From Amycolatopsis alba DSM 44262 (GTDB lineage: Bacteria > Actinomycetota > Actinomycetes > Mycobacteriales > Pseudonocardiaceae), in assembly GCF_000384215.1 (NCBI RefSeq), contig NZ_KB913032.1, positions 6,595,605-6,659,604 on the forward strand: a DNA stretch of 64,000 nt, read 5' to 3'. Positions 17,409-26,417 of this stretch are shown in pieces. Position 1 is the stretch's first letter. Every line of letters begins with the position of its first letter. The notes beneath the pieces are model-generated. The model saw nothing but the letters and a program-made list of their open reading frames with translations. It made no database searches and was not told the DNA's origin. A program made the translations under genes and the position numbers.

Positions 17409-18382
17409 GCGCCACCGGACGGATGCCGCGTCTGCTCGCGCTCGTGCCGTATCTGCTCGCCCGGCCCGGTATCAAGATCACCGACGCCGCCCACGACTTC
17501 GACGTCACGCCCAAGCAGCTGCGCAAGGACCTCGAACTGCTGTGGATGTGCGGGCTGCCCGGCTACGGTCCCGGCGACCTGATCGACCTCTCCTTCGAGG
17601 GCGACACGATCGTCGTCACGCACGACGCCGGCATGAACCGCCCGCTGCGGCTCACCGGCGGCGAGGCGACGGCCATGCTCGTCGCGCTGCGGGCACTGGC
17701 CGAGACACCCGGCGTGGTCGACGCCGACGCGGTCCGCCGCGCCATCGCGAAGATCGAAGCCGCCGCCGGCCAGGCCCAGCCGTCGGGGATCGTCGTCGAC
17801 AGGGGAGTGCGGGAAGGCAAGAAGACAGCCAGCACCCGCGAAGCCGTCCGGGCCGCTCTCACTGCCAAGCGCGCGTTGCGGATCCGGTACTACACCGCGT
17901 CGAAGGACGAGATCACCGAGCGCACCGTCGATCCCATGCGGTTGCTCATCGTCCAGGCGGTCGGCTATCTCGAAGCGTGGTGCCGCCGCGCCGAAGGGGT
18001 CCGGCTGTTCCGGCTCGACCGCATCGACGAGCTCACCGTGCTCGACGAACCCGCCGTCCCGCCCGCGCACGCGCAGCCCACTGACATTTCCGATGGTGTT
18101 TTCCGGCCGCGTCCCGATCAGCAGGAAGCCGTCCTCGTCCTCGATCCCGACGCACGCTGGGTAGCCGAGTACTACCCCTGCGACGAGCTCGACGAGCTCG
18201 ACGGCGGAAGACTGCGGATCCGGATGCGCTACGCCGACGAGTCCTGGATGGTCCGGCTGATCCTCGGTCTGGGCGGAGACGCGCAGGTCGAGAGCCCCGC
18301 CACACTCGGCGAGGCGGTTGGTCGACGGGCGGCCGACGCGCTGGCCCGTGCCCGTCACCTTGTGTCAACCTACGAGCAGTAG
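17405..18382 (+). CDS. pafC: PafC: WYL-domain partner of PafB
   Basis: The 325-residue product has an N-terminal winged helix (PRLLALVPYLLARPGI, then TPKQLRKDLELLWM) and a WYL-like domain at about 165-215 in which the signature reads GYLEAWCRRAEG. It has the C-terminal WCX-type region expected for PafC. It starts in the stop codon of pafB. The frame has no sign of decay. Confidence 0.95.
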   Translation: MSATGRMPRLLALVPYLLARPGIKITDAAHDFDVTPKQLRKDLELLWMCGLPGYGPGDLIDLSFEGDTIVVTHDAGMNRPLRLTGGEATAMLVALRALAETPGVVDADAVRRAIAKIEAAAGQAQPSGIVVDRGVREGKKTASTREAVRAALTAKRALRIRYYTASKDEITERTVDPMRLLIVQAVGYLEAWCRRAEGVRLFRLDRIDELTVLDEPAVPPAHAQPTDISDGVFRPRPDQQEAVLVLDPDARWVAEYYPCDELDELDGGRLRIRMRYADESWMVRLILGLGGDAQVESPATLGEAVGRRAADALARARHLVSTYEQ

Positions 18383-18385
18383 GGT
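18380..18385 (+). promoter_or_regulatory. Possible -10 box inside the pafC stop
   Basis: TAGGGT uses the pafC TAG stop and lies 6 bp before the GTG of the next gene, giving an internal leaderless promoter. Confidence 0.35.
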
Positions 18386-18391
18386 GACGCC

Positions 18392-18601
18392 GTGTCGTAC
18401 CTGCCGAGCATCGCGCTCGCCGTCGCCGGGCTGATCGCGCTCTTCGTTTTGCTGATCAAATTACGCAGAGTCTTGCGCGTACTCACCCATACGATGAGCA
18501 TGGTGGCTACGAACACCCGAAAACGGACAGGGCTTCTTCGTGCCCGGTCGGCCGCGCTCCGCGTGGCGATCGCGCAACGACGTGGGCTCGAAGACCGGTA
18601 A
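18392..18601 (+). CDS. Small single-pass membrane protein between pafC and tatA
   Basis: The 69-residue product has one N-terminal membrane helix (about 5-22, [18 protein letters not shown]) followed by a strongly basic tail. It starts with GTG. It lies in the tight pafC-tatA interval with no overlap. No family was recognised; the topology predicts a short cytoplasmic basic tail. The coding signal is modest, but spacing, start context and composition support a real gene. Confidence 0.6.
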   Translation: MSYLPSIALAVAGLIALFVLLIKLRRVLRVLTHTMSMVATNTRKRTGLLRARSAALRVAIAQRRGLEDR

Positions 18602-18638
18602 CATCTCACCCAGAGACTCGAGAAGGAGGCCGCAAACG

Positions 18639-18983
18639 ATGAACGCGCTGCAGCCGTGGCACATCATCATCCTGGTGCTCGTCGTTGTTCTGCTGTTCGG
18701 CGCCAAGAGGCTTCCGGACGCCGCGCGGTCCATCGGCAAGTCCATGAAGATCTTCAAGGCCGAGACCAAGGACATGGCCGGCGGAGACAAGGACAAGGCC
18801 GCCGAAACCGAAGAGGTCGAGACCAAGCAGCTGCCGCAGGCCACCACGCCCGCGCCCGCCGCTCCTGCCGCGTCCGCGCAGGACAAGCAGGTCGCCGACC
18901 TCCAGCGCCAGCTCGACGAGCTCAAGAAGCAGCAGGCCCCCACGCCCGCTCCGGCCGAGCAGGCGCAGAAGAACGCCAGCTGA
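18639..18983 (+). CDS. tatA: TatA: twin-arginine translocase pore subunit
   Basis: The 114-residue product has the expected short N-terminal membrane helix ([23 protein letters not shown], with the conserved FG-x-KRLPD hinge). An amphipathic helix (about 24-45) and a long disordered Ala/Pro/Gln-rich tail ending in a coiled segment follow. It assembles into the transport ring with TatC for folded proteins. The ATG at 18639 follows GAAGGAGG by 8 bp. It lies directly upstream of tatC. Confidence 0.93.
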   Translation: MNALQPWHIIILVLVVVLLFGAKRLPDAARSIGKSMKIFKAETKDMAGGDKDKAAETEEVETKQLPQATTPAPAAPAASAQDKQVADLQRQLDELKKQQAPTPAPAEQAQKNAS

Positions 18984-19032
18984 GCGGTCTCGGCAACCAT
19001 CTTCTAGTCAGACAAGCGGAGCCTGTTCGCGG

Positions 19033-19062
19033 ATGAGCGCGCCGAAGTCGCGGCGCGCTCAT
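19033..19062. terminator. 12-bp-arm hairpin between tatA and tatC
   Basis: ATGAGCGCGCCG (19033-19044) and its exact complement (19051-19062) flank a 6-base loop. There is no T tract. It could attenuate transcription into tatC or protect the tatA message end, adjusting the high TatA:TatC ratio. Confidence 0.5.
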
Positions 19063-19091
19063 GGTGGACCCTGACGAGAACGGACTGTTCA

Positions 19092-20060
19092 GTGGCGGAT
19101 TCCGCCTCAGGTGAGGAACGCCGCGGGTCGAAGCGGCGCAAGCGCAGCCGTCGGATGAATCCCGACGGCACGATGACGCTCATCGAGCACATCTACGAGT
19201 TCCGGCGCCGCCTGGGCTTCGCGCTGCTCGCTCTCGTGGCGGGCGGGATCATCGGGTTCATCTGGTTCCAGACGACGATCGGTCCGATCCCGTCGCTGGG
19301 CAAGCTGCTGACCGACCCCTACTGCGCCGTGCCGGCCGAACGCCGGTTCGACGGCCCCACCGGTGGGTGCAAGCTGTTGCAGACCGTGCCCTTCGAAGCG
19401 TTCATGACGCAGTTGAAGGTCGGTCTCGCCGGCGGCGCCGTCCTGTTTTCGCCGGTGTGGCTCTACCAGATCTGGGCGTTCGTCGCCCCTGGTCTGTACT
19501 CCAAGGAGAGGAAGTACGCGCTGACGTTCGTCGCGTTCGCGTCGCTGCTCTTCGCCGGGGGTGCCGTGCTGGCGTACCTCCTCGTGCCGCACGCCCTCGA
19601 ACTGCTGATGAACTTCGGTGGCGATCAGTTCATCACCGCGTTGACCGCGGACAAGTACGTTTCGTTCATCCTGTCGCTGCTGCTGATCTTCGGTGTCAGC
19701 TTCGAACTCCCGCTGCTCGTAGTGATGCTGAACCGCGTCGGCGTCCTCAAGTACCAGACGCTGAAGAAGTGGCGCCGCGGCCTGATCATGGTCGTGTTCG
19801 TCTTCGCCGCCTTCGCGACACCCGGTTCGGACCCGTTCTCGATGCTCGGCCTGTCCGCCGCACTGATCGTGCTGCTGGAGCTGTCCATCCAGATCGCGCG
19901 CTTCCACGACCGCAAGCTCGACAAGGAACGCGGCACCGAGGGCTGGGACAAGCTCGCTGACGACGAGGCCGCGCCGTTCGACTACACGCCGAGCACGATC
20001 GACGACGAGCCCTCGGCCGCCACGAACGGCAAGCGGACCAACACCGACGACGTCACCTGA
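19092..20060 (+). CDS. tatC: TatC: twin-arginine signal receptor
   Basis: The 322-residue polytopic protein has six membrane helices. It carries a basic N-terminus, then MNPDGTMTLIEHIYEFRRRL, the conserved signal-binding cytoplasmic start, and the EFRRR and FGVSFELPL regions of TatC. The GTG start gives the basic extension also seen in mycobacterial TatC; the Met at codon 22 is an alternative. The tail is acidic and disordered. Its position after tatA and before a lipid kinase and helY is common in actinobacteria. Confidence 0.95.
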   Translation: MADSASGEERRGSKRRKRSRRMNPDGTMTLIEHIYEFRRRLGFALLALVAGGIIGFIWFQTTIGPIPSLGKLLTDPYCAVPAERRFDGPTGGCKLLQTVPFEAFMTQLKVGLAGGAVLFSPVWLYQIWAFVAPGLYSKERKYALTFVAFASLLFAGGAVLAYLLVPHALELLMNFGGDQFITALTADKYVSFILSLLLIFGVSFELPLLVVMLNRVGVLKYQTLKKWRRGLIMVVFVFAAFATPGSDPFSMLGLSAALIVLLELSIQIARFHDRKLDKERGTEGWDKLADDEAAPFDYTPSTIDDEPSAATNGKRTNTDDVT

Positions 20061-20067
20061 GCACGGG

Positions 20068-20943
20068 ATGCACGCGGCACTGGCCGTCCACCCCGCCTCC
20101 GGTAACGGGGCGGCGGGACGGCTGATGGAGTCGGTCGCGGCGCGGCTGCGGCCCGTCGTCGACCGGCTCGACGTCCTCGTGGCCCACACGGTCGAGGAAT
20201 CCCGCGCGCTGATGACCGACTCGCGCGCGGCCGGGCTGGACGCTCTCGTCGTCCTCGGTGGTGACGGCGCGGCCCACCAGGGTGTCCAGTTCTGTGCCGA
20301 ATCCGGCGTTGCCCTCGGACTCGTCCCCGCGGGCACCGGCAACGACTTCGCCAGGGCGCTCGGGATCCCGGAGAACCCGCACGCGGCCGTCGATCTGGTC
20401 GCCAGGCGACTCGCCGACGGCAGCAGGCGGAGGCTGGACCTCGGCCGGGCCGGTGACGAATGGTTCGCCACCGTGCTGTGCTCCGGCTTCGACGCCCTGG
20501 TCACCGAACGCGCCAACCGGCTGACCTGGCCTCGTGGCCCGCGCCGCTACGACGTCGCGATCCTGGCCGAACTCGCCGCGTTCCGGCCCCGGCCGGTCGT
20601 GCTCCGCACCGACGTCGAGACCCTCGAACTCGACGCCACCATGATCGCCGTCGGCAACACCCCGTTCTACGGCGGTGGTATGCGGATCTGCCCCGGAGCC
20701 GACCCGGAAGACGGCCGATTCGACGTCACCGTCGTGGGCGACGCGACCCGGCGCGACCTCCTCCGCATGTTGCCCGGTGTCCGCTCCGGCAGGCACGTCG
20801 GGCATCCGGCGGTCCGGACCCTCAAAGCCACCCGGCTCCACCTCGCGGGCAGCGACCTGCCGGTCTACGCCGACGGCGAGCCGCTGGGCGGACTGCCGAT
20901 CGACATCACCTGCGTCCCCGGCGCGCTCACCGTCGTCGGATGA
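20068..20943 (+). CDS. Diacylglycerol kinase-like lipid kinase
   Basis: The 291-residue single-domain kinase starts with AALAVHPASGNGAA. It has GGDGA in place of the usual GGDGT (LGGDGAAHQGVQ) and GLVPAGTGNDFARALG, and its C-terminal beta domain ends in YADGEPLG. It likely phosphorylates diacylglycerol or a related lipid for phospholipid turnover. The Thr-to-Ala change in GGDGT is mild but worth noting. It lies between tatC and helY with 7 bp after tatC. Confidence 0.88.
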   Translation: MHAALAVHPASGNGAAGRLMESVAARLRPVVDRLDVLVAHTVEESRALMTDSRAAGLDALVVLGGDGAAHQGVQFCAESGVALGLVPAGTGNDFARALGIPENPHAAVDLVARRLADGSRRRLDLGRAGDEWFATVLCSGFDALVTERANRLTWPRGPRRYDVAILAELAAFRPRPVVLRTDVETLELDATMIAVGNTPFYGGGMRICPGADPEDGRFDVTVVGDATRRDLLRMLPGVRSGRHVGHPAVRTLKATRLHLAGSDLPVYADGEPLGGLPIDITCVPGALTVVG

Positions 20944-21031
20944 GCCCGGTGTAATCACCCGCGCGCCACACGGGTTCCCTAGATCGTCACACCGAGTGCG
21001 AACTGTCGGTGGGGTATGGAACCCTGACGAA

Positions 21032-23809
21032 GTGGTCAATAGCCCTCCTCAGACCCCGGCCGAGGCATACGCCGCCTCCCAGCGCCGTGCGCAGTATCCC
21101 CAGCTGACCCGCTTCGCGGCGGAGTCGTCGTTCGAATTCGACGACTTCCAGGTCCGCGGCTGCGAGGCACTCGAAGACGGGCACGGCGTGCTCGTCTGCG
21201 CGCCCACCGGCGCCGGGAAGACCGTGGTCGGCGAGTTCGCGGTGCACCTCGCCCTCGCCGAAGGCCGGAAGTGCTTCTACACGACACCCATCAAGGCGTT
21301 GTCGAACCAGAAGTACGCCGATCTCGTCGGCCGCTACGGCACGGACGCCGTCGGCCTGCTGACCGGTGACACCTCGATCAACGGCAACGCGCAGGTCGTG
21401 GTCATGACCACCGAGGTCCTGCGGAACATGCTCTACGCCGGTTCCTCGACCATCGGCGAGCTCGCGTACGTGGTGATGGACGAGGTCCACTACCTCGCCG
21501 ACCGGTTCCGCGGCGCGGTCTGGGAAGAGGTCATCCTCCACCTGCCCGAGCACGTCCGGGTCGTCGGCCTGTCGGCGACGGTGAGCAACGCCGAGGAGTT
21601 CGGTGAATGGCTCGTCGAGGTCCGCGGCGACACCACCGTCGTCGTCGACGAGCACCGTCCCGTGCCGCTGTGGCAGCACATGCTGGTCGGGAACAGGCTG
21701 ATGGACCTGTTCGCGGGCCAGGAGGAACACGCGCCCGGCACCGAACTGCGGATCAACCCCAGCCTGCTGCGCCGTACCGAGGAGGTCGGCCGCGGGTTCG
21801 CCCCGGCCGGGATGCGCGGGCCGAGGGGGCGCCGAGGGGCGCCGTCCCGGATGCCGCGGTTCCGGCCGCCGTCCCGCACCGACACGGTCGAGCGACTGGA
21901 CAACGCCGGTCTGCTCCCCGCCATCGTGTTCATCTTCTCCCGCGCCGGCTGCGATGCCGCCGTCGGCCAGTGCGTCCGGTCGGGTCTGCGGCTCAACGGT
22001 CCCGAAGAGGTCGAGAAGGTCCGCCGCATCGTCGCCGAGCGCACCAAGGACCTGCCCGAAGGCGACCTCGGCGTCCTCGGCTACTGGGAATGGCGCGAGG
22101 CGCTCGAACGCGGCATCGCCGGGCACCACGCGGGGCTGCTCCCCGCGTTCAAGGAGACCGTCGAGGAGCTGTTCGTCCAGGGCCTGGTGAAGGTCGTCTT
22201 CGCCACCGAGACGCTCGCGCTCGGCATCAACATGCCCGCGCGCACCGTCGTCCTGGAACGGCTGGTGAAGTACAACGGCGAGGCACACGTCGACCTGACG
22301 CCGGGGGAGTACACGCAGCTCACCGGGCGTGCCGGGCGGCGCGGGATCGACGTCGAAGGCCACGCCGTCGTCGCATGGCAGCCGGGGATCGACCCGAAGC
22401 AGGTCGGCGGCCTTGCCTCGACCCGGACGTACCCGCTGCGATCGTCTTTCCGGCCCGGCTACAACATGGCGGTGAACCTGGTCGCCCAGGTCGGCGCCGA
22501 GGCGGCCCGTGACCTGCTGGAACAGTCGTTCGCGCAGTTCCAGGCCGACCGGTCGGTGGTCGGGACGGCGCGGCGGATCGAGCGGAACAAGGAGGCCCTG
22601 CGGGGCTACACCTCCGCCATCACCGGCGATTTCGACGAGATGCTGGAGTACGTCGAGCTGCGCGCCAAGATCTCCGCACGGGAGAAGGCGCTTTCGCGGC
22701 AGAACACCTCCGCCCGCCGGGCGGGCACGGCCGAGTCGCTGGAGAAGCTCCGCAAGGGTGACGTCATCGCGGTACCCGCGGGACGGCGCGCGGGGCTCGC
22801 GGTCGTCGTCGACCCAGGGCTCGACCCGATCCGTGAACCGCGGCCCGTCGTGGTCACCGAAGACCGCTGGTCCGGGCCGCTCTCGGTCTCCGACTTCCCC
22901 GCGCCGGTGGAGGCGCTGGGGAACATCAAGCTGCCGAAGCACATCGAGCTGCGTTCGCCCAAGACCCGTCGTGACATCGCCTCGACCCTGCGCAACGCGG
23001 GAATCTCCTTGCCCGGCAGGCAAAAGCGTCGCGCCGGGGCCAATGAGGACGGTGAGCTGGCCGCGCTGCGGCGGGCGCAGCGCGCGCATCCGTGCCACGG
23101 TCTGGCCGAACGCGAGGCGAACCTGCGCTGGGTCGAGCGATACCAGCGTCTCTCGGCGGAGACCGAGCAACTGGAACGCAAAGTCGCCGCGACGACGCAT
23201 TCGCTCGCGCGCGCCTTCGACCGCATCCTGCGGCTGCTCGGCGAGCGCGGATACCTCGGTCCCGAATCCAAGGGCGACGGCGAGGACCGCGTCACCGAAC
23301 ACGGGAAGCGGCTCACCCGTCTCTACAGCGAGTCCGACCTGCTCGCCGCCGAATGCATCCGGCACGACGTCTGGAAGGGCCTGGCACCCGCCGAACTCGC
23401 GGCCGTCGTCTCGACGCTGGTCTTCGAAGCACGCCGCGACACGGCGGGGGAGCCTCGCCTGCCCGCCGGCAAGGTCCTCGACGCCTGGCAGGCGACCACA
23501 CGCCTGTGGATGGAACTCACCGAGGACGAGCGACGGCACAAGCTGGACCGCACCCGTGAACCGGATGCCGGCTTCGCCTGGCCCATCTACCGCTGGGCGC
23601 GCGGCGAATCGCTGGAGAAGGTCCTCACCGCCGCCGAGGCGAACGGGCAGGAGCTGTCCGCCGGTGACTTCGTGCGCTGGTCGCGGCAGGTCATCGACCT
23701 GCTGGACCAGATCCGCGACGTCCTCGGGCGGGCCGACCCGGTGGGTGCGGCGGCTTCGGACGCCGTGAAGGCCTTGCGACGCGGGGTCGTGGCGGCGGGA
23801 GGCGCGTAG
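21032..23809 (+). CDS. helY: HelY: Ski2/Mtr4-like DEAD-box RNA helicase
   Basis: The 925-residue superfamily 2 helicase has Walker A APTGAGKT (57-64), DEVH in VVMDEVHYLADRF, SATVSN (motif III), and QLTGRAGRRG (motif VI). A long C-terminal arch- and DSHCT-like region with a coiled segment (about 700-730) follows. It matches mycobacterial HelY, which also follows tatC. A role in RNA unwinding or turnover is inferred from the Ski2 family. The GTG at 21032 is chosen; the longer open frame upstream lies inside the lipid kinase gene. Confidence 0.92.
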   Translation: MVNSPPQTPAEAYAASQRRAQYPQLTRFAAESSFEFDDFQVRGCEALEDGHGVLVCAPTGAGKTVVGEFAVHLALAEGRKCFYTTPIKALSNQKYADLVGRYGTDAVGLLTGDTSINGNAQVVVMTTEVLRNMLYAGSSTIGELAYVVMDEVHYLADRFRGAVWEEVILHLPEHVRVVGLSATVSNAEEFGEWLVEVRGDTTVVVDEHRPVPLWQHMLVGNRLMDLFAGQEEHAPGTELRINPSLLRRTEEVGRGFAPAGMRGPRGRRGAPSRMPRFRPPSRTDTVERLDNAGLLPAIVFIFSRAGCDAAVGQCVRSGLRLNGPEEVEKVRRIVAERTKDLPEGDLGVLGYWEWREALERGIAGHHAGLLPAFKETVEELFVQGLVKVVFATETLALGINMPARTVVLERLVKYNGEAHVDLTPGEYTQLTGRAGRRGIDVEGHAVVAWQPGIDPKQVGGLASTRTYPLRSSFRPGYNMAVNLVAQVGAEAARDLLEQSFAQFQADRSVVGTARRIERNKEALRGYTSAITGDFDEMLEYVELRAKISAREKALSRQNTSARRAGTAESLEKLRKGDVIAVPAGRRAGLAVVVDPGLDPIREPRPVVVTEDRWSGPLSVSDFPAPVEALGNIKLPKHIELRSPKTRRDIASTLRNAGISLPGRQKRRAGANEDGELAALRRAQRAHPCHGLAEREANLRWVERYQRLSAETEQLERKVAATTHSLARAFDRILRLLGERGYLGPESKGDGEDRVTEHGKRLTRLYSESDLLAAECIRHDVWKGLAPAELAAVVSTLVFEARRDTAGEPRLPAGKVLDAWQATTRLWMELTEDERRHKLDRTREPDAGFAWPIYRWARGESLEKVLTAAEANGQELSAGDFVRWSRQVIDLLDQIRDVLGRADPVGAAASDAVKALRRGVVAAGGA

Positions 23810-23814
23810 CGGGT

Positions 23815-24162
23815 CTCGTGAGTGGTGAAGCCGGTTAGGGCGGACGGCGGTTTTGCGGCTGCCGGTCTCGACGATGGAGGAATCGGGACGTTGAGTGTCC
23901 CGGATCTTCCCGCTCGATCGCCGGCCGCACCACTCTCGTCCGTGAAGGGCTCCTTGCCTACCTTCAGGGTAGGCAAGGAGGCCTTCACGGATCGGACTTA
24001 CCTGTGCCTGACCTGCACGGGTGGTGGTTCGGCGAACATCGTCGCGAGACCACCAGGCCTTCAACGGGATTTAGTGCGAGCCTGGACAGGGCCCCGATGG
24101 GGGACAGGATCCAGTGGGTAGGCGAATACCGGTCGGTTGGAACAAGCCTTACCACTCACGAG
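23815..24162. repeat. 348-bp intergenic element bounded by CTCGTGAGTGG / CCACTCACGAG (copy 1)
   Basis: It starts 6 bp after the helY stop. The terminal 11 bp are perfect inverted complements. The inner ends match copy 2 at 35821: a left part like AAGCCGGTTAGGGCGGAC and a right part GGGTAGGCGAATACCGGTC. It contains a GTGAAGG-family hairpin (23940-23990) and carries no transposase or recognisable gene. It resembles a non-autonomous, MITE-like element or a structured repeat. Confidence 0.7.
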
Positions 24163-24301
24163 GCGTTGGGCCGACCGGCGGATCGAGTTGCCCCGACACC
24201 ACCCGCGAACAGTGGGCAGGCGCGCCGACCTGTGGTTGGATCGCCCACGAAGGCCGAGGTAAACCGGCCGGTGACGATGGCGGAACAGGCGGAGGCGAAC
24301 G
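24163..24301. other. Upstream region of the DUF4333 gene
   Basis: The 139 bp after repeat copy 1 hold only the presumed promoter and the GGAGG ribosome site of the next gene. Nothing else was recognised. Confidence 0.4.
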
Positions 24302-25141
24302 ATGAGCACGCCGTATGGCGGCAACGACCCGCAGCAGCAGCCCCAGTGGGGCCAGCAGCCGGGCTACGGGCAACAGCCGGGTGGCGCTCAACCACCGAGC
24401 GGCCCGCAGCAGCAGCCGCAGTGGGGTCAGCAGCCGCAGTACGACCCGTCGCAGACGCAGCAGCAACAGCCCCAATGGGGCCAGCAGCCCGCACCGTACG
24501 ACCCGTCCCAGCAGCAGCCTCCTGGCTATCCGCAACAGCAGCAGCCCGGCTACGACCCCTCTCAGACGCAGCAACAGCAGCCTCAGTGGGGCCAGCAAAG
24601 CCAGCAGCCGCAGTACGGCCAGCAACCGGGGTATCCGCAGAGCGGCCCGCAGCAACAGCCTGGGTATCCGCAGAGCGGGCCCCAGCAGCAGCCTGGCTAC
24701 CCGCAGAGCGGCTCGCAGCAGCAGCCGCAGTACGGGCAGCCCCAGCAGCCGGGCCAGTACGAGTACGGCCAGGGCCAGTTCCCCGGCACCCAGGGCGAGG
24801 CGCAGGACAAGCCGAAGTCCAAGAAGGGCCTGCTCATCGGGATCGGCGCGCTCGTGGTGATCATCGCCGCGGTCGGCGTCCTCGGATTCGTCACGCCGGG
24901 CTGGTTCAACACCCAGGTCTTCAACAACACCCAGATGCAGACCGACGTGCAGAAGCTGCTCACCGAGACCTACGGGATCAAGGAGATCAGCGCGGTCACC
25001 TGCCCCTCGGGCCAGGAAGTCAAGGACGGGGTGAAATTCACCTGCACCGCGACGATCGAGGGCAAGCCGCAGGAGGTGCCGATCACCGTGAAGGGTGACA
25101 CCGGCAACTACGAGGTCTCACCGCCCGCCGTCACCAAATAA
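24302..25141 (+). CDS. Gln/Pro/Gly-rich membrane-anchored DUF4333 protein
   Basis: In the 279-residue product, residues 1-165 are low complexity, built of repeats such as [10 protein letters not shown] and [11 protein letters not shown]. One membrane helix follows (about 178-200, [21 protein letters not shown]). An extracytoplasmic DUF4333 domain (about 212-275) has the typical VTCPSG...[12 protein letters not shown] disulfide pair. The counterpart position after helY in mycobacteria (Rv2091c) also encodes a membrane protein. It is followed by an Eis-like gene, the first half of a duplicated pair. Confidence 0.85.
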   Translation: MSTPYGGNDPQQQPQWGQQPGYGQQPGGAQPPSGPQQQPQWGQQPQYDPSQTQQQQPQWGQQPAPYDPSQQQPPGYPQQQQPGYDPSQTQQQQPQWGQQSQQPQYGQQPGYPQSGPQQQPGYPQSGPQQQPGYPQSGSQQQPQYGQPQQPGQYEYGQGQFPGTQGEAQDKPKSKKGLLIGIGALVVIIAAVGVLGFVTPGWFNTQVFNNTQMQTDVQKLLTETYGIKEISAVTCPSGQEVKDGVKFTCTATIEGKPQEVPITVKGDTGNYEVSPPAVTK

Positions 25142-25182
25142 CGGCGGGCGCCGGGGACGGTCGATCCTGCATGATCGTCCCC

Positions 25183-26382
25183 ATGAGTGACTTCTCAGTG
25201 CGCCCGCTGCGGTCCGATGAGGAACGGGCCGCGACCGACGTGTTCAGGCGTGCCTTGCACGTGAAGGAGATGACCGACGAGGAATGGTCGGCCATCGCCC
25301 CGTCGATGCAGCCGGACCGCGGGTTCGGTGCGTTCGATCCGGAGCTGATCGGCACCGTCCGGTCCTTCGATTCGGAAGTGACGCTGCCGGGTGGAGGCAT
25401 CACGCCGCTCGCGGCGGTCAGCCTGGTCGGCGTCCGGGCCGACCGCATCCGGCGTGGTGTGCTGACCGGGTTGATGCGCGCTCAGTTCGAGGATTTCGCG
25501 GCCCGCGGCGTTCCGGCGGCGATGCTGCACGCGTCCGAGGGTGCCATCTACGGCAGGTTCGGCTACGGAGTCGGGGCGCGGGCCAAGTCGATCGAGGTCG
25601 ACAGGCACCGTGCCCGGTTCCGTCCCGAGGTCCCGGTGGGCGGGCAGATCTCGTTGCTGGACCTGGAAAGCACCCTCGAGCAATGGCCGTCGCTCTTCGA
25701 CGCCCTCCCGCGCACCCGGCCCGGCATGATCGCGCGGAGCCCGCATCTGTGGCCGGGTTACGAGCGCGAACTGCGCCGGGCGACCACTCCGGTCACGACA
25801 GCCGTGCATCGCGGCCCGGACGGTGTCGACGGCTACGTCACCTACACCGTCGAGAGGGCCAAGTTCGGCGATCCGGCGTTGCTGAAGATCCAGTCCTTCC
25901 ACTACGCGGGCTCAGACGCGTTCGCGGGGTTGTGGCGCTACCTGCTGTCCGTTGACCTCGTCGACCGCATCACCATCGAAAAACGGCCACTCGACGAACC
26001 GGTCGAGTTGCTGTTCACGGACCTGCGGCACGTGACCGTGCAGAAGCTCCAGGACGAAGGCTGGCTCCGGCTCGTCGACGTCGCCACCATGCTCGACGCC
26101 CGCACGTACCAGGGCGAACCGGTCGTCATCGAAGTCACCGATCCCTTCCTGGAGCACAACTCCGGCCGCTACCGTCTCTCCGGGGACGGCTCCGTCCGCA
26201 CCACCGAGCCCGCGGATCTCGAAGTGAGTGCCGACACGCTCTCGATGCTGTACCTCGGTGCCTGGCGCGCGTCGGAGCTCGCGGCCGCCGGACGCGTCCG
26301 CGCCACCGGCGAGGCCGCCTTGGAGCGGGCGGACCTGCTGTTCGGCACGCGAGTGAACCCCTGGTGCGGTACCTTCTTCTGA
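25183..26382 (+). CDS. Eis-family N-acetyltransferase (first copy)
   Basis: The 399-residue product has the Eis architecture of two GNAT folds plus an SCP2-like C-terminal domain. Seen are VSLVGVRADRIRRGVLTGLM (acetyl-CoA loop), IYGRFGYGVG with the tyrosine of the active region, and a C-terminal Phe (WCGTFF), whose carboxylate acts as base in Eis. Family members acetylate amines, including aminoglycosides and lysines; this substrate is unknown. It is about 40% similar by eye to the copy at 26858. The ATG at 25183 is preferred over one 12 bp upstream. Confidence 0.85.
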   Translation: MSDFSVRPLRSDEERAATDVFRRALHVKEMTDEEWSAIAPSMQPDRGFGAFDPELIGTVRSFDSEVTLPGGGITPLAAVSLVGVRADRIRRGVLTGLMRAQFEDFAARGVPAAMLHASEGAIYGRFGYGVGARAKSIEVDRHRARFRPEVPVGGQISLLDLESTLEQWPSLFDALPRTRPGMIARSPHLWPGYERELRRATTPVTTAVHRGPDGVDGYVTYTVERAKFGDPALLKIQSFHYAGSDAFAGLWRYLLSVDLVDRITIEKRPLDEPVELLFTDLRHVTVQKLQDEGWLRLVDVATMLDARTYQGEPVVIEVTDPFLEHNSGRYRLSGDGSVRTTEPADLEVSADTLSMLYLGAWRASELAAAGRVRATGEAALERADLLFGTRVNPWCGTFF

Positions 26383-26417
26383 CGTTGGATGATCACATTC
26401 GGTGGGGGTGGAGAAGC

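Noticed and set aside
20675..21031. Upstream extension of helY
   Set aside because: It lies within the lipid kinase gene and lacks family similarity; GTG at 21032 is the credible start.
23815..24162. Insertion sequence with transposase
   Set aside because: Inverted ends are present but there is no open frame resembling a transposase, and no flanking direct repeat was clearly seen.
24004..25098. Open frame overlapping the DUF4333 gene in another frame
   Set aside because: It reads as Ala/Pro/Arg-rich text, with no start site, and lies over the Gln/Pro repeats of the real gene.
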